A DNA stretch of 64,000 bases from Ruminococcus_G sp050944435 (GCA_050944435.1 JBMNRB010000001.1:124001-188000); one strand, 5' to 3'; positions 42,530-51,688 are shown, counted from the stretch's first letter. Notes: generated from the sequence alone by a model not told the origin. A program made the numbers and translations.

Positions 42530-43180
42530 ATGAGTGTTAATTATCATGCGTTTCAAAGCAGGGGAGTAGTATTTGCGGATTCAGAGGCATTAAGTCAGCA
42601 GTGGTGGGATAAGTTTGCCGACTATGATCCTTCGCGGATTGCCGGTATTTTGAATCTTGCAGCAGATGAACAGTATCTGTATCTTACTTATTTTCAGATG
42701 CCCTACAGACTTAACTTATCCAACGGTCATCTGGAAAAGCAGAAAGATGGGGAATGGAATACCCATCTGTTCTTTAATGAGACGATGGCGATTTATCACC
42801 TTCTCTGGTATACCGTGGATCATCCGGTGCTTTCCGGACAATGGGTGCCTGGTCATGCTCTGGATGGAGTGGTCAGCCGAAACGGGAATTTTCCGGATCC
42901 CCTTCTGACGCCCTTTGCAAAAAAATTTGAAGGCAAAGCGAAAAAACTGGATGAGATATGCCGGATGATGGGAGGCATAAAACTGGAAAAAGGGGATGTT
43001 TCCTATGAGTTTGAAGCTTTCCCGCAGATAAAGCTGCGTATGGTTTTCTGGGAGGCGGATGAAGATTTCCCTGCACAGGTGCAGGTGCTGGTGGATAAAA
43101 GAGTCACAGACTTTATCCATTTTGAAACCGTTGGATGTCTGATCTCTGATCTGTTTGAGAAACTTGAGGAACAATTGTGA
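42530..43180 (+). CDS. DUF3786 family protein
   Basis: 216 residues, soluble, starting one base after the cca stop with GGAAG as site. The block LVDKRVTDFIHFETVGC near the C-terminus and the central ETMAIYHLLWY segment match what I know of DUF3786, a family of unknown function in Clostridia and some acetogens, where some members lie near corrinoid proteins. No cofactor motif is evident. Likely co-transcribed with cca. Confidence 0.75.
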   Translation: MSVNYHAFQSRGVVFADSEALSQQWWDKFADYDPSRIAGILNLAADEQYLYLTYFQMPYRLNLSNGHLEKQKDGEWNTHLFFNETMAIYHLLWYTVDHPVLSGQWVPGHALDGVVSRNGNFPDPLLTPFAKKFEGKAKKLDEICRMMGGIKLEKGDVSYEFEAFPQIKLRMVFWEADEDFPAQVQVLVDKRVTDFIHFETVGCLISDLFEKLEEQL

Positions 43181-43216
43181 TGCCGTGGAGGCGTCCGGGA
43201 GAATAAATTTTTTTCA

Positions 43217-43256
43217 GAAGAGCGTTTCATTGAGATGAAGCGCTCTTCCTGTTTTT
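43217..43256 (+). terminator. Terminator after DUF3786 gene
   Basis: GAAGAGCGTTTCAT (43217-43230) pairs with ATGAAGCGCTCTTC (43235-43248) with one G-T pair, then CTGTTTTT. Confidence 0.9.
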
Positions 43257-43392
43257 GTATAGGAATGAATGGCCTTATTGGGTGAAAAGGCAAAAAAATA
43301 CACATTTAGGGTTTGGACGTATGTATAAAAAATGAAAAAAAGTGTGTAAGATATGACCAGAACATAGAAATTATGCACAAAACAAAACGAGA

Positions 43393-44423
43393 GTGCACTG
43401 GGAGGTAAACATGAATTCATACGAACGCGTCATGGGCCGTCTGGCAGGAAAAGATGTGGATTATCTGCCGAATATGGGATTGGTAATGTTTTTGGGAGCA
43501 AAAGAAGCAGGCGTTACTTTTGGTGATTACATTACGAATTATCACTATCTGGCAGAGGGTGCTTTGCGCTGCCACGAAAAATATGGAATAGATATGGTAT
43601 GTGCGATTTCAGACCCGCTCAGAGAAACGGCAGGCTTCGAAGCGGAAGTAGTCATCCGGGAGGAGGGGACGCCGTACTGCAGCAAACATCGCATACAGGA
43701 TCTGTCCGATATTAATACGTTAAAAGTAAAAGATCCGATGAAGTCATGGCGTATGCATGACAGGATTGAAGCGGTGCGGCTGCTGAAAGAAAGAGTCGGA
43801 AATGATATTCCTGTAGTAGGATGGATTGAGGGAGCGCTTGCAGAATGCTGCGACCTGATGAATATGCAGAATGTGCTGGCGTGTTTGATTAAGAGCCTGA
43901 AAAGATAGAAGAAATGATGGAAATCTGTCTGGAACAGGGAATTGAGTTTGCCAGGTGTCAGGTAAACATGGGCGCAGACATAATCGGAATAGGGGACGCC
44001 GCGGCATCATTGATCGGTCCTTCCTTATATGAGGAATATGCGCTGCCCTTTGAAAAACGCCTGATAAAAGCCATACATGACATGGGGGCAAAAACTAAAC
44101 TGCATATCTGCGGAAATACCAACGCCATTTTGGAATACCTGCCGCAGACAGAAAGCGATATTGTAGATCTGGATCATATGGTGGATATAGAAAAAGCTGC
44201 GGATATATTCCCGGAAAATGTATGTATCAGCGGAAACTTCGACCCGGCAACTATTTTGTATCAGGGCACTCCGGAACTGTTTTTCCAGGAAGTGAAACGC
44301 TGCATGAATATCAGCGGCAGAAACAGGAATTTCATTGCGGCCGGCTGTGAGATTCCAAGGGATGCTCCGGAAGAAAATATCAAAGCAGTAAACGACGCCA
44401 TTCGTTTTTACAAAAATAACTGA
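43393..44423 (+). pseudogene. MtaA-like corrinoid methyltransferase, split by a one-base frameshift
   Basis: The frame from ATG 43393 ends at 43908; the rest continues in another frame to 44423. Restoring one base near 43890 gives a continuous LIEEPEKIEEMMEIC and a protein of about 343 residues, the normal length for MtaA/CmuA-type enzymes. All zinc ligands are kept: HIC in KLHICGN and the Cys of AAGCEIPRDAPEEN. It would transfer methyl groups from a corrinoid protein to a thiol. A real mutation, a sequencing error, or rarely recoding would explain the break; no classic slippery heptamer is visible. The AGGAGGT-like site precedes the start. Confidence 0.8.
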
Positions 44424-44467
44424 TGGAAAAAATAATTTACCATAAAAAATGAATAGAGGACAAAAAA

Positions 44468-45787
44468 ATGACATTAATGGAACATAAAAAGGACCCGGCA
44501 ACAGAACAGACTGCGTCAGGTTATCCGGAAGTAAAGGCTATGGGCAGCAGTTTTAAGTTTACGCCAAAGGAAATTGAAGTCCTGCGGCGGCTGGCTGCAG
44601 AGGTGGCCGAGATTGCCCAGCGCCCTGAGATGAAAAAGAAAGCAGAGTTATGGACTGCTCACAATGATTTGAAGACAGATGAGCCGGTTGTATTTATTGA
44701 TCTGGAAAACGGATGGAATGAGTGTATTCCTGCAGATACGCTGGAATATACAGATCCTATGGCCAGAGTATGGGAGATGAATCTGAGAAAACAGATTTTC
44801 TGGGCCGATAAGATGAAAGATGATAAAGTAGTGGAGCCTTATCTGGATGTACCCTACAGCTATTTTGATACAGGCTGGGGCGTAGAGCTGAAAAAAGACG
44901 GCGGCGAAAATGGCGGAAGCTATATCATCAGGCCTGCAATTGAAGATTATGAAACCGATTTTGAGAAGCTGCATCATCCGGAATATCAGATCGACTGGGA
45001 GGAATCCAACCGTCTGATGGAGCTGGCTCACGAGGTTTTCGACGGAATCCTTCATGTAAGAAGAAAGAATACCTGGTGGTGGACGCTGGGACTGTGCTTT
45101 GATTATGTAAATATCCGCGGTATGGAAAACTTTATGTGTGATTTTGCAATAGAGCCTGAATGGGTGGAGAAGACACTGGATCTTATCTGCGAAGGAAAAT
45201 TAAAAATGCTGGATTATCTGGAAGAAAATCATCTTTTGGCTCAGAATACGGGGGGAACCTATGTGGGAAGCGGCGGATTTGGATTTACAAATGAGATTCC
45301 CACCATTCCGGAAGGAGCTCCCGTAACTACCAGAGATATGTGGGGATTCTGTGACAGCCAGGAGACGGTGTCCATTAATCCTGACTGGTATGGTGAATTT
45401 ATTCTTCCTCGGCATAAGAGAATTCTGGAGCGCTTTGCCCTGAACTGTTACGGATGCTGTGAGCCGTATCATGTTCGCTGGAAATATGTGAAACAGTTGC
45501 CGAACCTTCGCAGAGTTTCCGTATCTCCCTGGGCAGACTGGTCAACGGTGCCGGAATACCTGGGCAAGAATTACATAGCTTCTGTGAAACCTATGCCTAC
45601 TCAGCTGGCTTCATATCATATGAATGAAGATGTGGTCAGAGCCGACTGCCGCAGAGCGGTAGAGCAGACCAAGGGGGGAATCTGTGAGTTCATTATGAAA
45701 GATAATAATACCCTGGGAAATAATCCCAACAATGCGATACGCTGGGTAGAAATCATGAGAGAAGAAATTGACAGAGTATATAAATAA
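44468..45787 (+). CDS. URO-D superfamily protein, divergent (methyltransferase-like)
   Basis: 439 residues. Its length and blocks such as WTLGLCFDYVNIRGMENFM, ALNCYGCCEPYH and VSPWADWSTVPEYLG fit the divergent URO-D/MtaA-like proteins that occur in Clostridia beside methyltransferases. A Cys pair lies where the His-x-Cys of the others would be. It starts 44 bases after the frameshifted methyltransferase, so the two were probably one operon. Substrate unknown. Start ATG 44468 with a weak GAGGA site; the second ATG at 44477 is possible. Confidence 0.72.
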   Translation: MTLMEHKKDPATEQTASGYPEVKAMGSSFKFTPKEIEVLRRLAAEVAEIAQRPEMKKKAELWTAHNDLKTDEPVVFIDLENGWNECIPADTLEYTDPMARVWEMNLRKQIFWADKMKDDKVVEPYLDVPYSYFDTGWGVELKKDGGENGGSYIIRPAIEDYETDFEKLHHPEYQIDWEESNRLMELAHEVFDGILHVRRKNTWWWTLGLCFDYVNIRGMENFMCDFAIEPEWVEKTLDLICEGKLKMLDYLEENHLLAQNTGGTYVGSGGFGFTNEIPTIPEGAPVTTRDMWGFCDSQETVSINPDWYGEFILPRHKRILERFALNCYGCCEPYHVRWKYVKQLPNLRRVSVSPWADWSTVPEYLGKNYIASVKPMPTQLASYHMNEDVVRADCRRAVEQTKGGICEFIMKDNNTLGNNPNNAIRWVEIMREEIDRVYK

Positions 45788-45830
45788 TAAAAGATTGAAT
45801 GCCTGGCAGTAAGTTCAAAGAAGATGGAGA

Positions 45831-45875
45831 GGGTGCCGCAAATCATCGGTCTGGATGATTTTGCGGCACCCTTTT
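45831..45875 (+). terminator. Strong terminator after 44468 gene
   Basis: GGGTGCCGCAAATCATC (45831-45847) pairs with GATGATTTTGCGGCACCC (45854-45871, one extra T), then TTTTAT. It may serve both strands, as the Uma2 gene converges. Confidence 0.9.
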
Positions 45876-45913
45876 ATCTTAAATATTTATAAACATTAAG
45901 GGATATTAACGGG

Positions 45914-46459
45914 TTAACCAATATCCAGCTGCGAAAAGTCAATCAGCAGATCAGGATAAATACCGGATGGAACAGAATCAGAAAATTCGTACCGGTTCAT
46001 TTGCTCCGTTTCAAAGCGGTAGACGGTAATCATATCCTTTGCATAGTCTATGATCCAGTATTCCCGAACTTTTGCAGTGCGGTATTTGAAAAGTTTTGTG
46101 TTGTAATCCATAGAGATACTGCTGGGAGAAACGATTTCAATGATCCAGTCGGGTGCGCCATTGCAGCCAAAGTCATTCAGCTTATTTTTATCACAGATCA
46201 CACTGATATCCGGTTCCACATAGTTTTTGCTGTCAGCGTTTAAAAAAACTGCGAAAGGAGCCGGATAAACTTTGCAGTCGCCATTTTTGCTATCGATGTA
46301 GTTGGCAATAAGCTGTGTGAATTTTACAACAAATTCCTGATGCTTACGGCTTGGTGGTGCCATAAAATAGATCTGGCCGTCAATAAGTTCTGCGCGTTCT
46401 CCTTCCGGAAGATCGTAAATATCTTCAGTCGTATAGATTTTTTCTTTGGGAAGCGGCAT
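45914..46459 (-). CDS. Uma2 family (DUF820) putative endonuclease
   Basis: 181 residues with the PD-(D/E)XK-like Uma2 layout: YDLPEGERAELIDGQIY near the N-terminus, EPDISVICD, then PDWIIEIVSPSS with the Glu-x-Ile-Val-Ser core and KLFKYRTAKVREYWIID. The family is abundant in cyanobacteria and present in Clostridia; its targets are not established. Four bases separate it from the XRE gene, which is upstream in the same direction, giving a two-gene unit that resembles a regulator/effector pair. Confidence 0.85.
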   Translation of the reverse strand: MPLPKEKIYTTEDIYDLPEGERAELIDGQIYFMAPPSRKHQEFVVKFTQLIANYIDSKNGDCKVYPAPFAVFLNADSKNYVEPDISVICDKNKLNDFGCNGAPDWIIEIVSPSSISMDYNTKLFKYRTAKVREYWIIDYAKDMITVYRFETEQMNRYEFSDSVPSGIYPDLLIDFSQLDIG

Positions 46460-46463
46460 AAAA

Positions 46464-46685
46464 TCACTCTCCTTCCTGACCGGTTTCAGATGGAATATAT
46501 TCCATAATTTCTTCTACCTTGCATTGCAGTATGCTGCACAGGCGATCAATTGTTTTTGTGTTTAACGGTCTGTCTTTGCGTAATTTGTCCAAGGTTGAAC
46601 TAGATAAATGATGTTTTTGTACTAAAGTGTAGGTAGTTTCTTTGGAATTATTCAATGTATCCCAGAAGCGTTTGTATGATATCAT
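46464..46685 (-). CDS. XRE/Cro-type helix-turn-helix protein
   Basis: 73 residues from the ATG at 46683-46685, behind AGGAGG on the minus strand. The fold is a single HTH: TTYTLVQKHHLSSSTLDKLRKD and TIDRLCSILQCKVEEIMEY, typical of the short YozG-like DNA-binding proteins. It probably controls itself and the Uma2 gene. Confidence 0.85.
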   Translation of the reverse strand: MISYKRFWDTLNNSKETTYTLVQKHHLSSSTLDKLRKDRPLNTKTIDRLCSILQCKVEEIMEYIPSETGQEGE

Positions 46686-46853
46686 GATGTTCTTCCTCCT
46701 GATATTCTTTATTATACACTATAGTTTCGTTATTAAATATAATCTTTATAAAGACGATATCTTTATATTGACTGTGTTTTCGGATGGAGTTACAATAAAT
46801 AAAAGAAATAAAATGGATAAGGAAAAGGTTGTGTCCATTTTATGGGATACATT

Positions 46854-47045
46854 TTAGTGGAGACAGGCATTGTAAACTTGGCCATAATCGCCGGTTTCGC
46901 AGAAAGTCATGTGATTCTTTATTTCTCTGGAGATCGTCGTGCAATTCTTACCGATGGCAGCGCCGATAGCTTTGAAAGATTGCTGTTCTGAAAGTATCTG
47001 GGACATGGAATAATGTTCATCTGTTGTTAAATGTTTGGAACCTAT
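46854..47045 (-). pseudogene. IS30-family transposase N-terminal remnant
   Basis: About 63 codons read SKHLTTDEHYSMSQILSEQ then FKAIGAAIGKNCTTISREIK, the N-terminal HTH of IS30 transposases; a stop follows where the catalytic DDE domain should begin. An intact AGGAGG (minus strand, 47055-47060) stands nine bases before an ATA codon where ATG is expected. Start loss and truncation make it a dead copy. No terminal inverted repeats are recognised. Confidence 0.7.
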
Positions 47046-47221
47046 AGTAATAATCCTCCTGTAATAGCTCCCAGAAATCACAGAAGAATTATAAAATATG
47101 TCAAAGTGAATGCAATAGAAAGAATTGCCGAAGTAAACGCAGCGGGTTCTGTGTAAATGAGCTGCATTTACTTTGGCAATTAAGCACCAGAAAAAATTGT
47201 TGAAAACTCCCAAAATACCCC

Positions 47222-47250
47222 TTGTATTATTGTAAATAATGTGCTATTCT
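47222..47250 (+). promoter_or_regulatory. Promoter of the riboflavin operon
   Basis: TTGTAT (47222-47227), 17 bases, then TATTCT (47245-47250) preceded by TGC, an extended -10. The riboswitch starts about 20 bases later. Confidence 0.68.
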
Positions 47251-47270
47251 GGATACAATTAAAAAAGATG

Positions 47271-47402
47271 TTCTTCAGGGCGGGGTGAAAGTCCCCACCG
47301 GCGGTAAGCCTGGTAATAAGTGAAAACAGGTAAGCCCGCGAGCCGCAAGGCAGGATCCGGTGAGATTCCGGGGCCGACAGTATAGTCTGGATGGAAGAAG
47401 AC
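47271..47402 (+). ncRNA. FMN riboswitch (RFN element)
   Basis: The conserved order is complete: CTTCAGGGCGGGGTGAAA, CCCCACCGGCGGTAAGCC, an internal variable arm, AGCCCGCGAGCC, the ATCCGGTGAGATTCCGGGGC block and the closing GATGGAAGAAG. It binds FMN and stops rib expression when FMN is abundant. A terminator hairpin at 47467 lies between it and ribD, consistent with transcriptional attenuation. Confidence 0.97.
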
Positions 47403-47466
47403 AGTATAATGTGCGTAAGAAATGGGATGGATGAGCCATCTCATTATGTGGTGCATAATAAATTAG

Positions 47467-47501
47467 TCCTGTATGAACGATAGTTTGTACAGGATTTTTT
47501 T
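47467..47501 (+). terminator. Riboswitch-controlled terminator before ribD
   Basis: TCCTGTA (47467-47473) pairs with TACAGGA (47488-47494), followed by seven T. It sits at the expected distance between aptamer and ribD start, so it is most likely the expression platform. Confidence 0.85.
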
Positions 47502-47534
47502 GTACAGAAAATTACAGGTTCGGGAGGCGATGAT

Positions 47535-48623
47535 ATGAAAGCCGAAGCGTATATGCGAAGGGCGATTGAGCTCGCCCAGAAAGGCCGGGGATTTACCAAT
47601 CCCAATCCCATGGTGGGGGCGGTCATTGTAAAAGAAGGAAAAATTATCGGCGAGGGATATCATGAAAGATACGGGGAGCTTCATGCGGAGAGGAATGCGC
47701 TGGCGTCCTGCAGGAGATCCCCAAAGGGGGCGGTAATGTATGTAACTTTGGAACCTTGCTGTCATTATGGGAAAACGCCGCCTTGTACGGAAGCGATTAT
47801 TGAAGCGGGAATCGGTAAAGTTGTGGTGGGTTCCCGGGACCCCAACCCGAAAGTGGCGGGAAAAGGCGTTAAAATACTGCGGGAAGCGGGAATTGAAGTA
47901 CAGGAAGATTTTTTAAGGGAGGAGTGCGACAGGATTAATCCGGTGTTTTTCCACTATATCAGAACCAGTCTCCCTTACGTGGCTTTAAAATATGCCATGA
48001 CGGCAGATGGAAAAATTGCAGCCTGGACGGGGAAATCCCAATGGATAACCGGGCAGAAAGCAAGAAATCATGTTCATTTGTTGCGCCATTATTACAAAGG
48101 AATTATGGCCGGGATCGGTACAGTCGCGGCAGACGATCCCATGTTGAACTGCCGGCGGGAAGGTCTGCAGTCGCCGGTTCGCATTATCTGTGACAGTCAT
48201 CTTCAAATCTCGCCGGACAGCCGGCTTTGCAGAAGCGCCAGGGATTATCCGCTGATCATAGGGTGTGCGCAGGCGGACGAATACAGAAAAAAAGAGCTGG
48301 AGAAACTGGGGGCAGAGGTTCTGTGCTGCCCGGGCAAAGACGGACATGTATCTATGGCGGATCTGCTGAAAAATCTGGGACAGAGAGGAATCGACAGCCT
48401 TTTGGTGGAGGGAGGTGCCACGATAAACAGCAGTATGATACAGACGGGAATGGTAAAGAAGTGTTACGTCTATGTAGGCGGAAAAATATTGGGCGGTGAA
48501 CAGGCCAAGGGGCCGGTTGCAGGTCCGGGTGCAGAAGATCCGGAGCATGGGCTGCAGCTTATCCATCCGCAGATTACGATATTTGATGATGATGTGCTGC
48601 TGGAATACGATGTAAAACAGTAA
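47535..48623 (+). CDS. ribD: Bifunctional diaminohydroxyphosphoribosylaminopyrimidine deaminase / uracil reductase
   Basis: 362 residues. The deaminase half has the zinc motif HAERNAL and EPCCHYGKTPPC; the reductase half has ALKYAMTADGKIA, GIGTVAADDPMLNCR and LLVEGGATI. It performs the second and third steps of riboflavin synthesis from the GTP side. GGGAGG at 47522-47527 supports ATG 47535. First gene under the FMN riboswitch. Confidence 0.96.
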   Translation: MKAEAYMRRAIELAQKGRGFTNPNPMVGAVIVKEGKIIGEGYHERYGELHAERNALASCRRSPKGAVMYVTLEPCCHYGKTPPCTEAIIEAGIGKVVVGSRDPNPKVAGKGVKILREAGIEVQEDFLREECDRINPVFFHYIRTSLPYVALKYAMTADGKIAAWTGKSQWITGQKARNHVHLLRHYYKGIMAGIGTVAADDPMLNCRREGLQSPVRIICDSHLQISPDSRLCRSARDYPLIIGCAQADEYRKKELEKLGAEVLCCPGKDGHVSMADLLKNLGQRGIDSLLVEGGATINSSMIQTGMVKKCYVYVGGKILGGEQAKGPVAGPGAEDPEHGLQLIHPQITIFDDDVLLEYDVKQ

Positions 48624-48638
48624 GAAAGGATGGGAGAT

Positions 48639-49286
48639 TTGTTTACCGGAATTGTGGAAGAGCTGGGAAAAATAAAGCAGGTAGTATCTGGAAATGCCTG
48701 GGGTCAGATTGAAATATTCGCAGAAAAGGCGCTGGAGGGAACGAAACTGGGGGACAGTATTGCGGTCAATGGCGTTTGCCTGACAGTAACGGGAATCCAG
48801 GGAAAAAGTTTTACGGCGGATGTGATGGCGGAAACCATGCGGCGTTCAAATCTGGGAAAACTGAAAATGGGAGATTTGGTAAATCTTGAACGAGCCATGG
48901 CTGCCGACGGCCGTTTTGGCGGGCACATGGTCAGCGGCCATATTGACGGAACCGGCGTGATTTCCAAAATGGAGAAGGAAGGAAATGCCGTGTGGGTAAC
49001 CGTGGATGCGCCGGAAAATATTATGAGGCTGATAGTGGAAAAAGGCTCTGTCGCCATTGATGGAATCAGTCTTACCGTTGCAAAAGAAACGAAAAACTGT
49101 TTTCAGGTTTCCGTCATTCCGCATACGGGAGAGGAAACGACTCTGCTGAAAAGGAAAGAGGGAGATCTGGTAAATCTGGAAAATGATATCGTAGGCAAAT
49201 ATGTGGAGAAGCTGATGAAAAATGAACAGGAAGAAGAACAAAAAAGCGGACTGACGCTGGAATTCCTGAAACAACATGGTTTTTAA
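48639..49286 (+). CDS. ribE: Riboflavin synthase alpha chain
   Basis: About 215 residues with two lumazine-binding halves: the first opens FTGIVEELGKI and contains SIAVNGVCLTV; the second repeats GTGVISKM and SVAIDGISLTV. I place the start at TTG 48639, eight bases after AAGGA, since this yields the canonical MFTGIVEE opening; ATG 48630 overlaps the ribosome site. It disproportionates two lumazines into riboflavin. Confidence 0.93.
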   Translation: MFTGIVEELGKIKQVVSGNAWGQIEIFAEKALEGTKLGDSIAVNGVCLTVTGIQGKSFTADVMAETMRRSNLGKLKMGDLVNLERAMAADGRFGGHMVSGHIDGTGVISKMEKEGNAVWVTVDAPENIMRLIVEKGSVAIDGISLTVAKETKNCFQVSVIPHTGEETTLLKRKEGDLVNLENDIVGKYVEKLMKNEQEEEQKSGLTLEFLKQHGF

Positions 49287-49298
49287 GGAGGCTGGATA

Positions 49299-50504
49299 AT
49301 GAAATATAATACGATTGAAGAAGCGCTTGAAGCGCTGAAAGAAGGAAAGGTAATACTGGTAACCGATGATCCGAATCGGGAAAATGAAGGAGATCTTATC
49401 TGTGCCGCTGAATTTGCCACACAGGCCAATGTGAACTTTATGGCTACTTATGCAAAAGGGCTGATCTGTATGCCAATGTGCAGACAGCTGGCACAGAAGC
49501 TGGGACTGCCCCAGATGGTAGAGGAGAATACAGACAATCACTGCACAGCTTTTACTGTATCCATTGATCATGTGGATACGACTACGGGAATTTCCGCTGC
49601 AGAACGTTCTGTCACGGCTATGAAATGCGTGGAAGAGGAGGCAAAGCCATCGGATTTCAGAAGGCCGGGGCATATGTTTCCGCTGGTGGCCAAAAAGGGC
49701 GGTGTTCTGGAGCGGGGAGGACATACGGAGGCTACGGTTGATCTGATGCGGTTGGCAGGTCTGAAAGAGTGCGGATTGTGCTGTGAAGTAATGGCAGAAG
49801 ACGGCACAATGATGAAGACGCCGCAGCTGTGGGAAATGGCGGAAAAATTCCAACTGGTATTTATTACGATAAAAGACCTCCAGGACTACTGCCGCCTTCA
49901 CGAAAATCATGTGATTCAGGAGGCATGTGCGAAGCTGCCGACAAAATACGGAGACTTTCAGATCTATGGGTATATCAATGATATCACGGGAGAACATCAT
50001 GTGGCGCTGGTAAAAGGAGAAATCGGAGACGGGGAGGATGTGCTGTGCCGTGTTCACTCGGAATGTTTAACCGGTGATGTATTTGGTTCCGCGCGCTGTG
50101 ACTGTGGACAGCAGCTGGAGGCTGCCATGAAGCAGATCCAGGCAGAAGGCCGAGGAATTCTTCTTTATATGAGACAGGAGGGGCGTGGAATCGGATTGAT
50201 TAATAAGCTGAAAGCCTATGAGCTTCAGGAACATGGGAGAGATACCGTGCAGGCGAATCTGGAGCTGGGATTTGCGCCGGATTTGCGTGAATACTGGGTC
50301 GGAGCGCAGATTTTGCGGGACATGGGAGTGAAATCTCTGCGGCTCCTGACCAACAATCCCAGCAAAGTTTATGGACTGAAAGGATTCGGGCTGGAAATAA
50401 AGGAGCGGGTTCCCATAGAGATCCAGCCGCAGAAGTATGACGAGTTCTATTTAAAGACAAAACAGGAAAAGATGGGCCACATTTTTAAAAAAATCACTTT
50501 TTAA
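49299..50504 (+). CDS. ribBA: Bifunctional DHBP synthase / GTP cyclohydrolase II
   Basis: 401 residues. The N-terminal DHBP synthase has DDPNREENEGDL-like residues (VTDDPNRENEGDL) and the HTEATVDL acid-base block. The C-terminal GTP cyclohydrolase II has the zinc site CLTGDVFGSARCDCG and RQEGRGIG. The RibA block reads GFAPDLREYWVGAQIL where GFPADLRDYGIGAQIL is usual, so Tyr/Gly positions vary slightly. It starts both branches of riboflavin synthesis. AAGGAGG precedes the ATG. Confidence 0.95.
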   Translation: MKYNTIEEALEALKEGKVILVTDDPNRENEGDLICAAEFATQANVNFMATYAKGLICMPMCRQLAQKLGLPQMVEENTDNHCTAFTVSIDHVDTTTGISAAERSVTAMKCVEEEAKPSDFRRPGHMFPLVAKKGGVLERGGHTEATVDLMRLAGLKECGLCCEVMAEDGTMMKTPQLWEMAEKFQLVFITIKDLQDYCRLHENHVIQEACAKLPTKYGDFQIYGYINDITGEHHVALVKGEIGDGEDVLCRVHSECLTGDVFGSARCDCGQQLEAAMKQIQAEGRGILLYMRQEGRGIGLINKLKAYELQEHGRDTVQANLELGFAPDLREYWVGAQILRDMGVKSLRLLTNNPSKVYGLKGFGLEIKERVPIEIQPQKYDEFYLKTKQEKMGHIFKKITF

Positions 50505-50547
50505 AATAAAAACCAATAGATCAATAAAACAAGAGGAGGAAACAAAA

Positions 50548-51015
50548 ATGGGAATTCATGTAATGGAAGGAAAAGTTATCGGACAGGATATGAAAATCGG
50601 AATCGTGGCTGCACGGTTCAATGAATTTATCGTCAGCAAGCTGCTTTCCGGAGCTGTGGACGGTCTGGTTCGTCACGGGGTAAATGAAGAGGATATTACA
50701 GCGGCATGGGTGCCCGGCGCTTTTGAAATTCCGCTGATGGCGGAAAAAATGGCTCAATCAGGAAAATACGACGCTGTCATTTGTGTGGGAGCTGTGATCA
50801 GAGGATCAACCAGTCATTATGATTATGTATGCAATGAGGTGTCCAAGGGAATTGCACAGGTAAGCCTGAAATCCGGCATTCCGGTTCTCTTTGGTGTGGT
50901 TACCACAGAAAATATTGAGCAGGCCATTGAACGCGCCGGCACAAAAGCAGGAAATAAGGGTTATGATTGTGCTCTTTCAGCCATTGAAATGGTTAATTTG
51001 ATGAGGCAGATCTAA
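50548..51015 (+). CDS. ribH: 6,7-dimethyl-8-ribityllumazine synthase
   Basis: 155 residues, full length. Visible are IGIVAARFNEFIVSKLL, the substrate-binding WVPGAFEIPL, GAVIRGSTSHYDYV with the catalytic His, and PVLFGVVTTENIEQA. It condenses DHBP with the ribityl-aminouracil and forms icosahedral or pentameric shells. GAGGAGG site. The next gene begins one base after its stop. Confidence 0.97.
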   Translation: MGIHVMEGKVIGQDMKIGIVAARFNEFIVSKLLSGAVDGLVRHGVNEEDITAAWVPGAFEIPLMAEKMAQSGKYDAVICVGAVIRGSTSHYDYVCNEVSKGIAQVSLKSGIPVLFGVVTTENIEQAIERAGTKAGNKGYDCALSAIEMVNLMRQI

Positions 51016-51016
51016 T

Positions 51017-51688
51017 ATGAAAAAATTTATCATATTGGATTATGACGGTACGATACACAATACCATGAAAATATACAGAAAAGCCTTTCTGGAAACTTAC
51101 GAGTGGCTGGTAAGAGAAGATAAGGCCGGCCGGCGGGAATTTGAGGACAGTCAGATTTCCCGCTGGCTGGGTTTCAACAGTAAAGAGATGTGGAATACTT
51201 TTATGCCGGATCTGGAAGAAGAATATAAAGCGGAGGCCAGCAGAAGAATCGGGGCATCCATGGTGGAACAGGTGAAACATGGAGAAGCAGCTCTTTATCC
51301 AGGAGCGGAACAGGCGCTGCAGGAACTGAAAGATGACGGAAATCATCTGATCTTTCTGAGCAACTGCAAAGAACAGTATCGGGATATCCACCGTCATTAT
51401 TTTAAGCTGGATCGTTTTTTCGATGATTTTTACTGCTGTGAAACCTATGGTTTTATTCCAAAAGGTGAAATTATCCCCCATATTCTCGTGGAACATCCCG
51501 GGGATTATCTGTCGATCGGAGACCGCAGGTCGGATTATGAGGCATCAAGAGAAAATAATATTCCTTTTATTGCCTGCCTTTACGGCTTCGGTTCCAGAGA
51601 AGAATACGAACATACGGATGCTTTTGCCGATGATGTGAGCAGACTTCCGGAGTTGGCGCGTTCCCTCAGGACTGTTAAAAATAGCTAA
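51017..51688 (+). CDS. HAD-superfamily hydrolase at the end of the rib operon
   Basis: 223 residues, Cof/Gph-like HAD with an inserted cap: motif I DYDGTIHNT, motif II LIFLSNC, the Lys in FIPKGEIIPH and motif IV SIGDRRSDYEA. It starts one base after ribH, so is translationally linked to riboflavin synthesis. The phosphatase removing phosphate from the ribitylamino-uracil intermediate is supplied by HAD proteins in other bacteria (YcsE/YigB types); this gene is a candidate here, by context only. Phosphoglycolate phosphatase is the alternative. Confidence 0.78.
   Translation: MKKFIILDYDGTIHNTMKIYRKAFLETYEWLVREDKAGRREFEDSQISRWLGFNSKEMWNTFMPDLEEEYKAEASRRIGASMVEQVKHGEAALYPGAEQALQELKDDGNHLIFLSNCKEQYRDIHRHYFKLDRFFDDFYCCETYGFIPKGEIIPHILVEHPGDYLSIGDRRSDYEASRENNIPFIACLYGFGSREEYEHTDAFADDVSRLPELARSLRTVKNS

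Noticed and set aside
43880..43920. Programmed frameshifting in the MtaA-like gene
   Set aside because: No slippery heptamer, internal ribosome-like enhancer or downstream pseudoknot is visible; a one-base indel is simpler.
45914..46685. Calling the XRE/Uma2 pair a toxin-antitoxin or defence system
   Set aside because: The order and spacing are suggestive, but neither toxicity nor defence can be read from the sequence and Uma2 roles are unsettled.
46642..46857. 71-codon plus-strand frame upstream of the IS30 remnant
   Set aside because: It overlaps the start of the XRE gene on the other strand and its promoter region, is AT-driven and lacks a ribosome site.
48846..50057. 403-codon open frame on the minus strand across ribE and ribBA
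   Set aside because: It lies antisense to two certain rib genes, has a composition of a shadow frame (many Phe, His, Cys, Ser) and no ribosome site.
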